The notes: generated by a model from the sequence alone, not told the origin. A DNA stretch of 64,000 nucleotides from Platerodrilus igneus (GCA_036346225.1 JARFIW010000900.1:2997001-3061000), one strand, 5' to 3'. Shown: positions 1 to 10,781, numbered from the stretch's first letter. A program made the numbers and translations.

Positions 1-539
1 CTATAATCTTTTACAAGACATAGCTCTCCTTCCTCAAATAAAACCTCTCGTTTTTCTTTGTAGTGCTTTATTTGATTTTCCACCTGAAATTCGTGCAACT
101 TCTTTCGCATAAAATCTAACCTTGTTTTTATTCTTCTTCCAAAAATAATTTGTGATGAACTTTCACCCGTCGTACAATGTGATGTGTTGCGATAAGCAAA
201 CAAATATCTACTAATTAACGTATTTAACGATATTTCTCTATTACTTTTATCGCTTAAAGCCTTTTTAAACCCTTTTTTAAAAGATTTAACCTTATTTTCA
301 GCAGCCCCATTTGTAGATGGATGATAAGGTGCAGAAGTGATGTGCACGATACCATTGTTCCTACAAAATTGGTTAAACTCATCAGACACTAATTGCCCAC
401 CATTATTAGAAATAATTTTGTTTGGCAATCCAAAGCGAGCAAAACAGTCTCTTAATTTACTTAAAGTTTCTTTTGTTCGCAAGCTATTCATTTGGTAGAC
501 TTCAGGCCACTTTGAGAATGAATCTATGATTAACAATAG
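1..539 (-). pseudogene. Ty3/gypsy element 1: integrase core and C-terminal part
   Basis: The minus strand encodes an integrase catalytic core. I see IIDSFSKWPEV (first catalytic Asp), then a stretch ending in NNGGQ where most gypsy integrases have DNGxQ, so the second catalytic Asp is replaced by Asn. The SAPYHPSTNGAAEN motif follows and carries the catalytic Glu. Towards position 1 the frame continues with a YRNTSHCTTGESS-like region typical of the post-core segment. The 3' LTR must lie beyond the left edge. The reading frame resumes at 2211 on the far side of an inserted element. The Asp-to-Asn change argues for a dead copy. Ty3/gypsy assignment is firm; the lineage is not assigned. Confidence 0.8.
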
Positions 540-544
540 TTATT

Positions 545-663
545 TATTATACAAGGGAAAAAAGTACTAGATTTTAGCTCGAGGTGTGTGTTTGTCTCCC
601 GACGCGAAGCGGAGGGAGACAAAACACCGAGAGCTAAAATCTTACATTTACCCGCGTATAATA
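545..663. repeat. Long imperfect hairpin at the left end of the Crypton-like element
   Basis: The two arms are inverted copies running from TATTATACAAGGG (545-557) to CCCGCGTATAATA (651-663). The inner stem pairs ATTTTAGCTC with GAGCTAAAAT and GTCTCCC (594-600) with GGGAGAC (614-620). The tip, around GACGCGAAGCG, is GC-rich. The structure is about 119 nt and could fold in DNA or RNA. Its position at the element terminus suggests a recombinase recognition or end-processing site, but it could also be a separate foldback insertion. Confidence 0.75.
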
Positions 664-921
664 CACTATTTTTCTGTGACTGGCAAAACAATGATTTAAT
701 ATTTAAAAAATATTACCAATTATATTAAAGTCAAAAATCAATCTATGTCAAATTTGAAGTTTCAAACAGGTAGGCTGATGTACTTATAGGGACAGTTAGA
801 TCTGCGTTGCTAAGGAAACCTTTAAAGTAATCAAATATCTGTCAATTTAATTTTGCGAGTGGTTACAAAATTGCGAACTTAAGTTGTTTATATCGATTGT
901 TTTGAATATTCAAAATTCAAA

Positions 922-2220
922 ATGGACAGTACTGATTCAGAAGTTTCTCTTACTCCACCGGAATTGGTAGAGGCAGCGAAAGTAGCATCAATAAAATTAT
1001 TGCCAGCTAAATCACGAAAAATTTACGAAACTGCGTATTCAAGATTCATGGAATGGAAGGCGAAAAGACATGTAGTTCTTACTCGGAGACGGTGTTATTG
1101 GTTTATTTTTCGGAACTAGCGCAACAACAAAAGCCATCAACAGTGTGGTCGAATTATTCAATGATAAAAAGTATGTTACAAGTCAATAATAACGTAGACA
1201 TTTCAAAATATTGCAAACTAATTACGTTTCTGAAACAAAATGGGAAAGGTTACATGCCCAAAAATCTGCAATATTTACGAGTACACATATTAGTGATTTT
1301 TAAATAATGCTCCTGATGAAGTTTATTTATTGGTCAAGGTTGTTGTTGTATTTGGGATTGCAGGAGCCTGTCGAATATGTGAAATTAGCCAGGTAACATT
1401 AGATGATATTGAAGACGTGGGAACGTCATTAATTGTGAAACTTAAGCAAACAAAGAATGATGTAAATAGGAGATTTATAGTTACTGAAGAATATATTAAA
1501 TTTTACAGAATGTACATGGCACTTCGTCCAGCAGCAGCAAAGGATCGCCGCCTGTTTTATGCATATCGCAATGGGAAATGCGTCAATCAAGTTGTGGGTA
1601 GAAATCAGTTTTATAAGGTACCTGAAATAGTAGCCAATTTTCTTCGACTTAAAAATGCTAAGTCATATACAGGTCATGCATTTCGAAGATCGTCTGCTAC
1701 ACTTTTAGTTGAATCTGGGGGAGACTTGATGACACTAAAGAAACATGGTGGTTGGAAGTCATCAATGGTCGCTGAAGGGTATGTTGATGAATCGATAGTG
1801 CACAAGACAGAAATAGCTAAGAAACTGTTTAGTTTGTGTGGCAGTGCATCAGCTGAAACAGAATCCAATTTGCGAACAAGTACATCAACGGCAGTTGTGT
1901 CAGTGGCACAAAATATTATTTCAAATCAAGAAAATTCCACTGTAGCAGACATTCCTAATTGTTCAAAAACATGTCTTTCAGGCAATGTACATTTAATAAC
2001 TGTACTTTTAACATTAAGGAAACGTAACTTATACATAATAAAATATTCTAAAATTAAATATCTTCGTGTTCTTACTTATTTGCACTTACCAGGGAAAAAA
2101 GTACTCATTTTTTTCCCGGGGAAAAAAGTAATTTTATATAAAGTGACATTTTGTTACCTGTCAAGAAATATTAAATGTCACATTTTTTTCCCGTCGCAGA
2201 AAAAAAATAACTTATTTTGA
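922..2220 (+). pseudogene. Tyrosine recombinase (Crypton-like), frameshifted
   Basis: The start is the ATG at 922. The N-terminal helical part (PAKSRKIYETAYSRFMEWK) resembles SAM-like core-binding domains of tyrosine recombinases. The catalytic domain follows: Arg box ACRICEIS, then HAFRR (HxxR), then HGGW, then the nucleophile-region Tyr in EGYVDES. The expected R-H-R-W-Y set is therefore visible. Two single-base frame changes separate three reading-frame blocks, near 1060 and near 1295. The second lies beside a T run and could be a sequencing error. The last block reads through the element's right end and stops at 2218-2220, inside gypsy sequence. These enzymes act in the nucleus through a covalent phosphotyrosine intermediate. 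Family assignment is strong; activity is doubtful. Confidence 0.75.
2091..2210. repeat. Right-end repeat cluster of the Crypton-like element
   Basis: AGGGAAAAAAGTACT at 2091-2105 is an exact 15-bp direct copy of 554-568 near the left end. GGGGAAAAAAGTA recurs at 2118-2130. Two short inverted repeats are nested here: GGGAAAAAA...TTTTTTCCC (2092-2117) and AAGTGACATTT...AAATGTCACATT further right. The repeats suggest terminal recombinase-binding sites. They differ from a simple terminal inverted repeat because the shared 15-mer is in direct orientation. Confidence 0.6.
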
Positions 2221-2487
2221 AACGGTCCCAAAAACTCCAAATGAATTGTCAAAAACACCCTTTGCTTCTTTAAATTTAACTAATGTGGCCTTATTAGGAT
2301 TTCTAGAGTTTGTTAAACAAGCCTCGCAACTTCTACATAAAACTTCCAACTCCTTATCTAAATTTGGCCACCACACATATTGACGTGCTACTGCCTTCAT
2401 CCTAACTATTCCACTATGGGTTGCATGTAACTCTTTTAACATTCTCCCTCTAAGCTCTTTTGGTGATATTACTCTATATCCCCACAT
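2211..2487 (-). pseudogene. Ty3/gypsy element 1: integrase zinc-binding domain
   Basis: The minus-strand frame carries the H2C2 integrase zinc finger: HATHSGIVRMK, then YVWWPNLDKELEVLCRSCEAC. This is the N-terminal integrase domain that precedes the core found at 1-539. The expected GPFQNK-like lead-in to the core is readable up to the insertion point. This shows that 1-539 and 2211-5435 are one element split by the Crypton-like insert. Confidence 0.85.
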
Positions 2488-3078
2488 TAAAATTCCGTCA
2501 TCTACAAAAATTTCATCTTTCCTATAAAAATATTACTTTAATTCCTCCTCGCATTGTTTAAGCCATCCGTCTCTAGCGTATAATACCACCTTACTCAGCA
2601 ATATGTCCCTCTTAATTCCCCTTATTATTTCAGCTTTATTTATTGGAATATTATCCTCTACCAAAAAATTGAAATTGTCTTCCCGAATATTTACATAATT
2701 TACCCTGATAGGTACCCGGAACAACACGTCCGCTACTTCATTTACTTTACCTTGAATGTATTCGAAGGTATAATTGAATTCGCTTAAAAATAAAGCCCAA
2801 CGCTAGAGCCTTCCAGCGGCCATGGGTAAAATTCCTTTACTTTCGCCAAACAATGCCAACAACGGCTTGTGGCCACAACAAAGAATGAATTTATTTCCCA
2901 TTAAATACTGGTAAAACTTTTTAACTGACCAATATATAGCCAACGCCTCCCTATGTATTACAGAGTAGTTACGCTCTGCCTCATTTAATACTCTTGAAGC
3001 AAAAGAAATTGGCTTTTCAGAACCATCTGTGTATACATGCAGTGTTGAGTAACAAACATTAACATTTTTGAATATCAA
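2488..3078 (-). pseudogene. Ty3/gypsy element 1: RNase H and linker
   Basis: RNase H is visible as SEKPISFASRVLNEAERNYS, the ALAIYWSVKKFYQYLMG helix and the KFILCCGHKPLLALFG segment. In that last segment CGHKP replaces the usual TDHKPL, so a conserved Asp is lost. Downstream (2533-2727) is the linker towards integrase. In-frame stops and breaks occur between 2488 and 2535 and near 2800. RNase H would degrade the RNA strand of the reverse-transcription hybrid. Confidence 0.75.
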
Positions 3079-3235
3079 TTTAAATAGGTGTCAGTGTTTT
3101 GTTAGACACTTTTCGGAACGCACCAATGAGATAGGTGTTAGGTTAAGAATAAAAATGTGTGGTTATTGTCAACAAGGTTCCTGATTTATGTATGTAAAAT
3201 ATCTAAGAATATTATATAAATCAATAAAGGTATAA
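3079..3235. other. Short insertion inside the gypsy RNase H region
   Basis: The pol frame breaks between VCDAPNVGIEAVL (continuing from 3478 downwards) and the SEKPISFASR block. The intervening sequence of about 150 bp does not look like pol and contains many stops. It may be an insertion of a small unidentified repeat or a local rearrangement. I found no clear target duplication. Confidence 0.4.
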
Positions 3236-4471
3236 TGAATATAATCTTTCAATTCTCTGTAGTTTAAGATGCAGCAGGACTGCCTCTATACCTACATTCG
3301 GAGCATCACATACTAACTTAATAGTTATTTCATTACTAAAATGTACTAAATTTTGATTATGTTCCATTAAACTTTTTATTTTTGTAAACGCCTGTTCACA
3401 ACGATTACTCCAATTTAATTTAACATTTTTTTTTAATAACTGATATAAGGGTTCCAGTATACTGGCTAAATCTTGCACAAACTTTCCATAATAGTTAATG
3501 ATTCCTAATAATGCCTTAAGTTCTGATGAATTACTTGATTTAGGAGCTTTTACTATTGCCTTAATTTTTTCAGGATCTTTAAATAATCCTTTTGTTTATA
3601 ATGTGTCCCAAGTATTTAATTTCAGGTACAAAATATTGACACTTTTCACCATTTAATTTAAATCTTGCATCTTTTAACCTTTGAAAAACAGCCTCTAAAT
3701 TATTTAAATGCTCCCTTTTATTTATGCCAGTTACTACAATGTCATCTAAGAAATTAATAACACCATATACTCCTTGTAATGTCTTTTCAACTAACCGCTG
3801 AAAAATTGAACACGCGGGTTTTGTACTAAAAGGTAATCTATTTAAAAGATAAATACCCTTGTGTGTGCTCCATGCAACTAACGAGCTTCTTCCGTTAATA
3901 CTAACTGATTATAAGCGCTTGAAAAATCTAACTTAGTAAAACATTCCTCCTTGCAACGCATTGAATAATTCTTCCACTCTCGGCAATGGGTGTTTTACAT
4001 CCTCTATAAATGCTTATTAATCATGATTTTATAGTCTGCACATATCTGTATCTGATTTTTACCCTTTAGTACGGGCGCTAAAGGCGTACCACAAGCATTA
4101 TTATCTGTTTTTTCAATCACTCCATCCCTTTCCAATCTTTCTAATTCCTTATTCAAAAGTTTCTTAAATTCATATGGAACGGGGCTCGGCTTAATAAAAA
4201 CTGATTCTACCTCGTTTGCTATTTTTAGATCTATTTGCTCATATTTAAATTTTCCCAGACCTGAACTAAAAACATCCGAATATTTGTTTATTAATAAATT
4301 TACATCCTTTTCATTAACATTCGTCCTTAACGAATTAACTGGAAAAGTGTTAACCTTTAGCACAGAAATCAAGCCACGTCCTAATAATGGCCTGCACCCA
4401 TGTTTAACCACAACTAAGCGACTTTTTACCTTAATATTATTTAAAGCTACCGGAACTTCGATTTCACCCAA
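3236..4471 (-). pseudogene. Ty3/gypsy element 1: reverse transcriptase
   Basis: The N-terminal part (4004-4471) reads from the end of protease through YSDVFSSGLGKFK, PSPVPYEFKK, LERLERDGVIEK and QICADYKIMINKHL, which corresponds to RT box 1-2 (normally RxCxDYRxLN). Continuing at 4003-3480 the strand still shows RT-like fragments, including the region that normally carries the YxDD box, but several frameshifts and stops interrupt it. The C-terminal connection (3221-3478) includes LEPLYQLLKKNVKLNWS and AFTKIKSL, a typical RT-RNase H connection. The enzyme is inactive as written. Confidence 0.8.
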
Positions 4472-4700
4472 TGGGTTTATTACTGAACCATTATAAGTCT
4501 TTAATCGGACATTAGAGTTAACTAAGTCATACCTATTTAAAAATAACTTTAAATCCGTTTTTCTGGTATAACAGATATTGCTGATCCTGTATCAACTTCC
4601 ATATGTATTTGCTTATCGCCAACATCCACTGTGACAATTAATGGTGGAACATTTGAGTTATTCTTGATATACAAATCTTCTTTAAAACCAAGCATTTCCT
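4472..4700 (-). pseudogene. Ty3/gypsy element 1: aspartic protease
   Basis: The minus strand encodes MEVDTGSAISVIPEK around 4560-4610, which contains the DTG(S/A) active-site motif of retroviral-type aspartic proteases. It lies between the gag zinc knuckles and RT, the expected order. A frameshift separates the active-site stretch from the downstream frame that enters RT. Confidence 0.7.
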
Positions 4701-5435
4701 CATCTAACTTTACTAGTTTGCGCCTTATAAACTACTGCTAAATGCCCCTGCAATTTACAAATTTTACATCTATATTGCCTATACTTACATTTAGCAAAGT
4801 TATGATTCTGTTTACTGCAAGCATTACATCTACTACTATTGCTCTTCTTTAGCTGCACTTCATTTCCCTTACCTTCCTTACTAACATTAACTTGGTTAAA
4901 TTTTTTATTGGACCTCTTTGTATTTCCCATTTGATGAACTTCTCTAAATTCTTACTAGACGCTGCTGATTGTAGAGCTGCTTCCTTCCTTAGTGCTATTT
5001 CTACAATTTCTGTCAAAGCTGTACTATAATCTTTATCCATTACTCTGTCCTTAATGGGATCCTTTAGCATAACACAAACAAAACGGTCTTTGACATGGTC
5101 TTCTAGTAATGCCCCAAATTTACATGTAAACGCCTTGTTCATTATTTTTGCAAAATAGTGACGAATGCTTTCACCAGAAAACTGTTTAAGCTCATAGAAC
5201 TACATGCGTTTCCTAAAAACTGAAATGCGAGTGCGAATTGCTTTCGAATGTGAAATCTTTTGGCAATTTCGGATCGCACAAATCCTTTAAGGTTTTGTAA
5301 GTCTCACTACCAATCGTAGTGATTAACACCGATACTTTCTTTGCTTCTGAAATCAAATTCGCACTGAAATATTGCTCTAATATCTCTTCATACGTATACC
5401 AATCTTCGCCTTTAAAATTTGCTATAGCACCAATA
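4701..5435 (-). pseudogene. Ty3/gypsy element 1: gag with CCHC knuckles, truncated
   Basis: The order on the minus strand is a gag N-terminal segment (FKGEDWYTYEEILEQYFSAN, ending LCDPKLPKDFTFE), a middle segment (FTCKFGALLEDHVKDRFVC) and a zinc-knuckle region (CNACSKQNHNFAKC, then CKICKLQGHLA). The second knuckle lost its final Cys. Gag would form the particle and bind the RNA. The frame is cut at about 5435, where the sequence changes abruptly into the LTR described next. No 5' LTR or leader of this gypsy element is present. Confidence 0.75.
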
Positions 5436-7001
5436 CAAACAGCTATAGTAACAAATATCTTAAGGAGCGAGTGAAATGAACAATCGGTAATATACAACAG
5501 ATAGAGACAAATATAGAGCAGCGTTGGATTGAAAGTCACGTAAGATATACACGTGGAGTTGATGAGGGACGCGACAATATCGATTTTCTGTAAATCAAGT
5601 GGGGTTTAAAAGGAGACGACGAACATGCATAGAATAAAGATGAATAGCGGTTAGGCAGAGCATTATGACGACAGAGAATTTTGTTATTGGTTGAGAGCCA
5701 ACAGTTTTCGGATAGAACGCACACTAGAAGGTAGAAAACGAATTCTAGGTAGATAGCACGTGCGACGGGAGAAATTTTGCGGAATTTAAAGACGGTTACG
5801 TTCAAAATTTTGAGAAGCCGCTTTGAAAAATAAGCTTTTCAAATGAAACGGGTCCAAGAGGGGGTTTGAAAAGAATATAAATACCCAAGCGAAGTTATTA
5901 AAGCTCTCATCTCTTCTCCTTTACTTCCAACGAGTTCTGAACACGGGTTCAGACCCACATAATAGTAAAGCTTTTGATTAGAATTTGTGTGTGTAGTAAC
6001 GTTATATTTAACATCTTAGTTGAAAGTATAAAACGGTAGTAGCGGATCTCAAGTTATTAACGTGATGCACGAGTTAGTGCGTATTTAAATAAAAGGTCCG
6101 GCTATTACGACAAAAGTATTAAATGGATGCATGATACTTTGGGGTATGCAGAACTGTAAATCATTTTTGTATGGGTGATATATCTAGTCTGGAATGGTAC
6201 TGTGAGACGAAGCGAATATCTTGCGGATATATTGGATGGTAGAAGCTTGTGGATCCCGCAATCAGTATAGTAAATGGAAACAACGCCGAGGGATTTCTGG
6301 AAACCATCTCCGACGGGAATGAAGAATGAATATATCTCCAGGTAATTAATTTGAAATTTCTGTTGTTATATAAACATTTGTGGAATTTTTGTGTTGTGTG
6401 GTTGACTTTTTTGTGGCATATTTATTGTTTTAAAAACTTGCTTTAAAAGATACATGTACAGGACAATTTTGAATATTGAAAAAGGGTTTATTTAGGATAT
6501 AGTAAAAATTTATTCAGGCTATAAATTGTGTTGTAAAGGGTAAACGGGTCTGTAAATTTGTTTTCATTAATGCAAGGTTTAAAAGGCATATACAAACAAA
6601 ACTGGGTTATAATGAGCTAACAATACTCCAGTGTGAAGTCAATTTGTTTAAAATTGTTTTAAAAATACAGGACTTTAAAACATACAATAAATTGAGCTGG
6701 TGATTATTGTATCAAACTATTTGGACACATGTGTAAATATATTTTATCTGTTAATACGGGTAAATAAAAGGTTGTATGGTTGTCGTATTATTTGGTAATT
6801 TTATTTGATGGCGTGTGAGTGTGAAAAAGGTATGAATGTAAAATTAGGTATTCAAGAAGAGGCCGATTGCTGAGCTAGCCAGGGATGCAGAGGAGTTAAA
6901 AGGCTTAATAAAAGGGTAAGGAAATTTTTTAATTTTTTGAAAATTTTATGTTGGCTCAGGTGAAGGCTCGATGTTAAAGCTAAGTACCGATTTCCACGGC
7001 A
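5435..7001 (+). mobile_element. Truncated LTR (copy A) of the (TA)n-associated retrotransposon family
   Basis: From the ACAAACAGCTA at 5435 onwards this stretch is a diverged direct copy of 7521-9115. It has the shared TATAAATACCC promoter, an AACGCCGAGGG block and the terminal CCACGGCA. About 480 bp of its 5' end are missing, replaced by gypsy gag sequence. The 3' end (7001) is followed directly by (TA)n. It contains a degenerate primer-binding-site-like unit at 6952-6970. No internal region follows, so this is a solo or broken LTR. Confidence 0.75.
5876..5910 (+). promoter_or_regulatory. LTR core promoter (copy A)
   Basis: TATAAATA at 5876-5883 is followed about 26 nt later by GCTCTC, an initiator-like block. 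The same spacing recurs in all six LTRs of the two related families here: 5876, 7941, 13809, 26470, 31800 and 37137. Conservation across diverged LTRs supports a pol II core promoter. Confidence 0.6.

Positions 7002-7041
<40 letters not shown>
7002..7041. repeat. (TA)n microsatellite between two LTRs
   Basis: An almost pure TA tract separates the 3' end of LTR copy A from the 5' end of LTR copy B. It is probably the shared target of both insertions. Confidence 0.85.
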
Positions 7042-7042
<1 letters not shown>

Positions 7043-9115
7043 GTTGTGGATTCAAAGGGGTAATAGGTATATACAATAAAATTTCAGCAACCATGTATAT
7101 AGAAAAGAGCAAATTATTTACGCACAAAATTAATTTAATTCATTTAGTGAAAACGGACGAAGATTAAGGTATTTTTATATTTAATAATTGGAATGTTCGT
7201 ATCACATGAAGGAAAAAAGTTTCAAAGCAAATAGAAGTTCAAGGATAAGCATAATTAATCATAATTTATTTTAATCAAATGCGTATACGCATAAGGGAGC
7301 GTGCTTGTGTAAGAAAATCAATAATTTCCTAGGCAAATGTATTCGTCTTAAAAGCCAACGTCAGTTTTATCAGATACGAAGAAGCAGAAAATCGTGGAAG
7401 TGTTATTTTCAAACGGTCAATAATTAACAGAAACACCTGCTTGTTATAAGTTACGTTCAAAGAATTGGAACGTACGTTAATATAAGATTTCATAGAAATT
7501 GTTTTCAACCGTCAAGTTTTACAAACAGCTAGGGCAACAAACATCTTAAGGAGCGAGTGAAATGAATAATCGGTAATATACAACAGATAGAGATAAATAT
7601 AGAGCAGCGTTTGGATTGAAAATCACGTAAGACATACACGTGGAGTGGATGTAACTCAAGTGGGGTTTTGAAGGAAACAGCAAACATGTATAAAATAAAG
7701 ATGAATAGCGCTTAGGAGGAGTTTGGTGATGACAGAAAACTTTGTCATTGGTCGAAAGCCAACAGTTTTAAAAACGAACGCTCCGCGAAGGTAGTAAACG
7801 AATTCGATAGAAGCAGCACGTAGGACGAGAGAAATTTTCCGAATTTAGTGACGGTTACGCTCAAAATTTTTAGAAATCGTTTCGAAAATATGCTTTTCAC
7901 GCGAAACCGGTTCCACTGGGGGGAGGGGGGTTTGGAAGAATATAAATACCCAAGCGGAGTTATTGCTCTTGCTTCTCTTTTATTTCGATCAAGTGCTGAA
8001 AACTGATTCAGACCACGATAATAATAAAGCTTGTTCTTAGTATTTTGTGTATGTGTAGTAATGTTACCGTTAATATAGTAGTTGAAAGTATAAGACGGTA
8101 GTAGCGGACCTCTAATTATTAACATAAAGTACGAGTAGTGCGTATTAATTAAAAAGGTCCGGCTACTACGATAAAATTTATTAAATGGATGCATGATATA
8201 TGGGGGTAAGCAGAATTGATAATCAAGTTTGTATGCATGATATATGGGTATGGAATGGTACTATGAGACAAGGCGAATAGCTTGCAGAGATATCAGATGG
8301 TAGAGGCCTGTGGATCCGCCGAGCAGCACAGTGAATGGAAACAACGCCGAGGGGTTTTCTGGTAATCATCTCCGACGGGAATGAAGACTGAAGAATTCTC
8401 CAGGTAATTACTTTGAAATTTCTGTTGTTTTATAAACATTTGTGGTATTTTGTGTTGTGTGGTTGACTTTTGGTGGCATATTTTATGGTTGTAGAAACTT
8501 ATTGGAAAAGATACATGTACTGGACAATTTACTGATTTTGAATATTGAAAAAGGGTGTATTTAGAACATATCAAAATTTTATTCAGGATATTAATTGAGT
8601 TGTGAAGGGTAAATGGGTCTGTAAATTTATTTTAATTAATGCAAGGTTTTAAAAAGCATATACAAACAACACTGGGTTATAATGAGCTCACAATACTCCA
8701 GTGTGAAGTCAATTTAGGGTTATATGTGGGGCCCATCTACACATATTTAATCAAATTTGTTTAAAATCATTATAAAATCAAGGACTTTGAAATATACAAT
8801 ATATTGAGCTGGTAATTATTGTATTAAACTGTTTGGAAACATGTGTAAATATATTTTATCTGTTAACAGGTGTAAATAAAAGGTTGTATGATTGTCGTAT
8901 TATTTTGGTAATTTTATTTTGATGGTGGGTGGGTGTGAAAGAGGGATGAATGTAAAATTAGGTATTCAAGAAGAGGCCGATCGCTGAGCTAGCGAGGGAA
9001 GCAGAAAAAATTCGAAGGCGGCCCTAAGAAAAGGGTAAGGAATTTTTTAAAATCTTTTTTGAAAATTTTATGTTGGCCCAAGGAGGGGCACGTATTTTAC
9101 TAAGGTTCCACGGCA
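7042..9115 (+). mobile_element. Complete LTR (copy B), 2.07 kb, followed by PBS
   Basis: It starts TGTTGTGG right after a (TA)n tract and ends CCACGGCA, giving the TG...CA ends of an LTR. A TATAAATACCC promoter sits at 7941 and a degenerate PBS-like unit lies just inside the 3' end (9074-9092). The sequence directly after 9115 is a primer binding site, so this is a 5' LTR whose internal region has been lost shortly after. Length is unusually long for insect LTRs but matches the other family members here. Confidence 0.75.
7941..7975 (+). promoter_or_regulatory. LTR core promoter (copy B)
   Basis: TATAAATACCC begins at 7941, with a GCTCTTGCTTCTC block about 27 nt downstream. This is the same layout as in copy A. 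Confidence 0.6.
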
Positions 9116-9120
9116 ATTTT

Positions 9121-9145
9121 TGACGCCCAATTCGTGGGGCTTGAA
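9121..9145 (+). other. Primer binding site, tRNA-Lys(CUU)-like
   Basis: TGACGCCCAATTCGTGGGG and the following CTTGAA lie a few bases after the LTR end. They match the complement of the tRNA-Lys(CUU) 3' end (TGGCGCCCAACGTGGGGC...) with one substitution in the core, one inserted base and one later substitution. It would prime minus-strand DNA synthesis. The leader beyond is not followed by gag. Confidence 0.65.
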
Positions 9146-10075
9146 GGAAGTGTAGGAGAAGAAGAAATATTATAGCAGAAACACTAAATTAGTCGATAAC
9201 TTACATTCCATTGTTATTGATGTTATTCCAAATTGCGTTAGTCCTTAAGAAGGTGTTGAAACTAAATTGTTATATGTAGACCCAGTCAGTTTTCTAAAGC
9301 TACTTTCTGATACACCATTCAGCTGTACTCTTTTTAACTACCTCACCATTTTTATCATGTGTAACCAAAAAAATATTATATCGTTGAAAAATGTTTATCA
9401 TTAAGTAAATTATTCACATTATGCTGTAAACTTCAGAGAATTGGCTTTATCTGTATTCCCTTATCAACATTTACGGGTGTGATTATAACTACTGCAACAA
9501 ACAATGTCGCCATTCGATATTTTATTTTCCATTTACCATTTTCTGATTTTGCTTCTGAAATAACAAATTTTGCGTATAAAACCTTTAATTTATAATACTT
9601 ACAATTTATGAAGATTGCACAAACCAATAACTCTTTTATACAAATTTGTGCATGCAATTAAACATACTCAAAAGTCTTCTTTATTTTCATGAATTGCATC
9701 ATACCATAATAAACTAAAACCACATGACCTCTAATAGTATAGGAAATTGACTAGATGTCTGTTCTCGATACTGAAACATAATGAAAAAAATATAAGCACT
9801 AATTAATATCGAGTTTCTTATTGAAACATTGGTAAATATTAAAATTTTCTTCCACACAACATTTTTAATGCATAAAAGTTAAAGGTAAAGTGTTTTTAGT
9901 TAATTCAAACACATAATTGCTACTAGATTTTGAGCAACCAATCGGAACAGTGAAAATATATTTACAATTTTTCGAAATTATTAATCAACCGATACACTTT
10001 ATTTGTAGTTGTCACAATATCCATATTTGTTCACTATGATTAGAATCAAGCTTGTGCTCAGTTTGTACTGCGCAA
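9146..10075. other. Non-coding AT-rich spacer
   Basis: After about 50 bp of possible retrotransposon leader I see no supported gene. The longest minus-strand frame (9433-9657) has no recognisable domain and no codon-like conservation to judge by. Confidence 0.5.
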
Positions 10076-10427
10076 CTAAAGCCCATCCCATTATTCTAAT
10101 TACTGAATCTATTCGTCAGGTTACTCACTATATTCCAAATAGTTTTTTACATTTCATATTGTGAAAATCAGGTACGGAATTGTGATCATCTGTGTAGTTA
10201 CAAATAGACTATTTAACAAATGTATAACCTTTATTTACACCAAAAGAAATTTGTTTTAATTATTTACACGCTTTATGAATTCACATAAAGCAACCTGCTA
10301 TTGGAATATCATCTTGGAATGTAGTTAACCTGTATTTTAGAATGCAATTTCCAAACTATTTTTGCATACACGCATTAATCTAAAAGCATTTTATTCATGT
10401 GGCTGTGCACATCACAGTACGGTAGTG

Positions 10428-10470
10428 TATATAGGACTCTAGACAATCTACTCTCAACGAAGACTATTTA
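10428..10470 (+). promoter_or_regulatory. Candidate TATA promoter of the zinc-finger gene
   Basis: GTGTATATAGGACTCTAGAC is conserved in the duplicate at about 44057, with ACTCTCAACGAAGAC some 30 nt downstream in both. The spacing suits a TATA box and initiator. It lies about 340 bp upstream of the coding start, leaving room for a 5' UTR or a small intron. Confidence 0.45.
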
Positions 10471-10781
10471 CAAAAATTGATTTAATTATCATATGCGAAT
10501 CACACCATAAGAAGGATTATATAATGCAATTTATGGAGATATTGTACTGCTTAAATTATGAAATACGGTTTGTGTGTTATTCAGTACCATCAAAAAGAAC
10601 TATTTTTGATCTTAACTATACTGAGATCATATATTGAAAGAATATTAAATGTTATTTCTACGACTTCTTTAGAAATATCAGGACAGTTTTAAAAACACCT
10701 GAATTTGCAAAACAATATGTAATCATTGAAACATAGTTCGTGATTGTTCAACTTTACAAAGTATTTAACACATTTAACATT

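Larger units (their letters stand above)
540..2210 (+). mobile_element. Crypton-like tyrosine-recombinase element inserted in gypsy integrase
   Basis: The gypsy integrase sequence stops at 539 and resumes at 2211. Joining the two flanks keeps the integrase frame open across the junction. The insert of about 1.67 kb carries a tyrosine recombinase gene, a long hairpin at its left end and short inverted and direct repeats at its right end. No target duplication is evident, as expected for insertion by a tyrosine recombinase and as known for Cryptons, which make no RNase-H-fold staggered cut. The ends read TTATT...AATAA on either strand. Boundaries could shift by a few bases because both flanks are AT-rich. 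The family name is inferred from the recombinase; I do not recognise the exact subfamily. Confidence 0.65.

Noticed and set aside
7745..8194. 149-codon minus-strand frame inside LTR copy B
   Set aside because: It is antisense to the LTR promoter, has no domain and is not open in the sister copy A.
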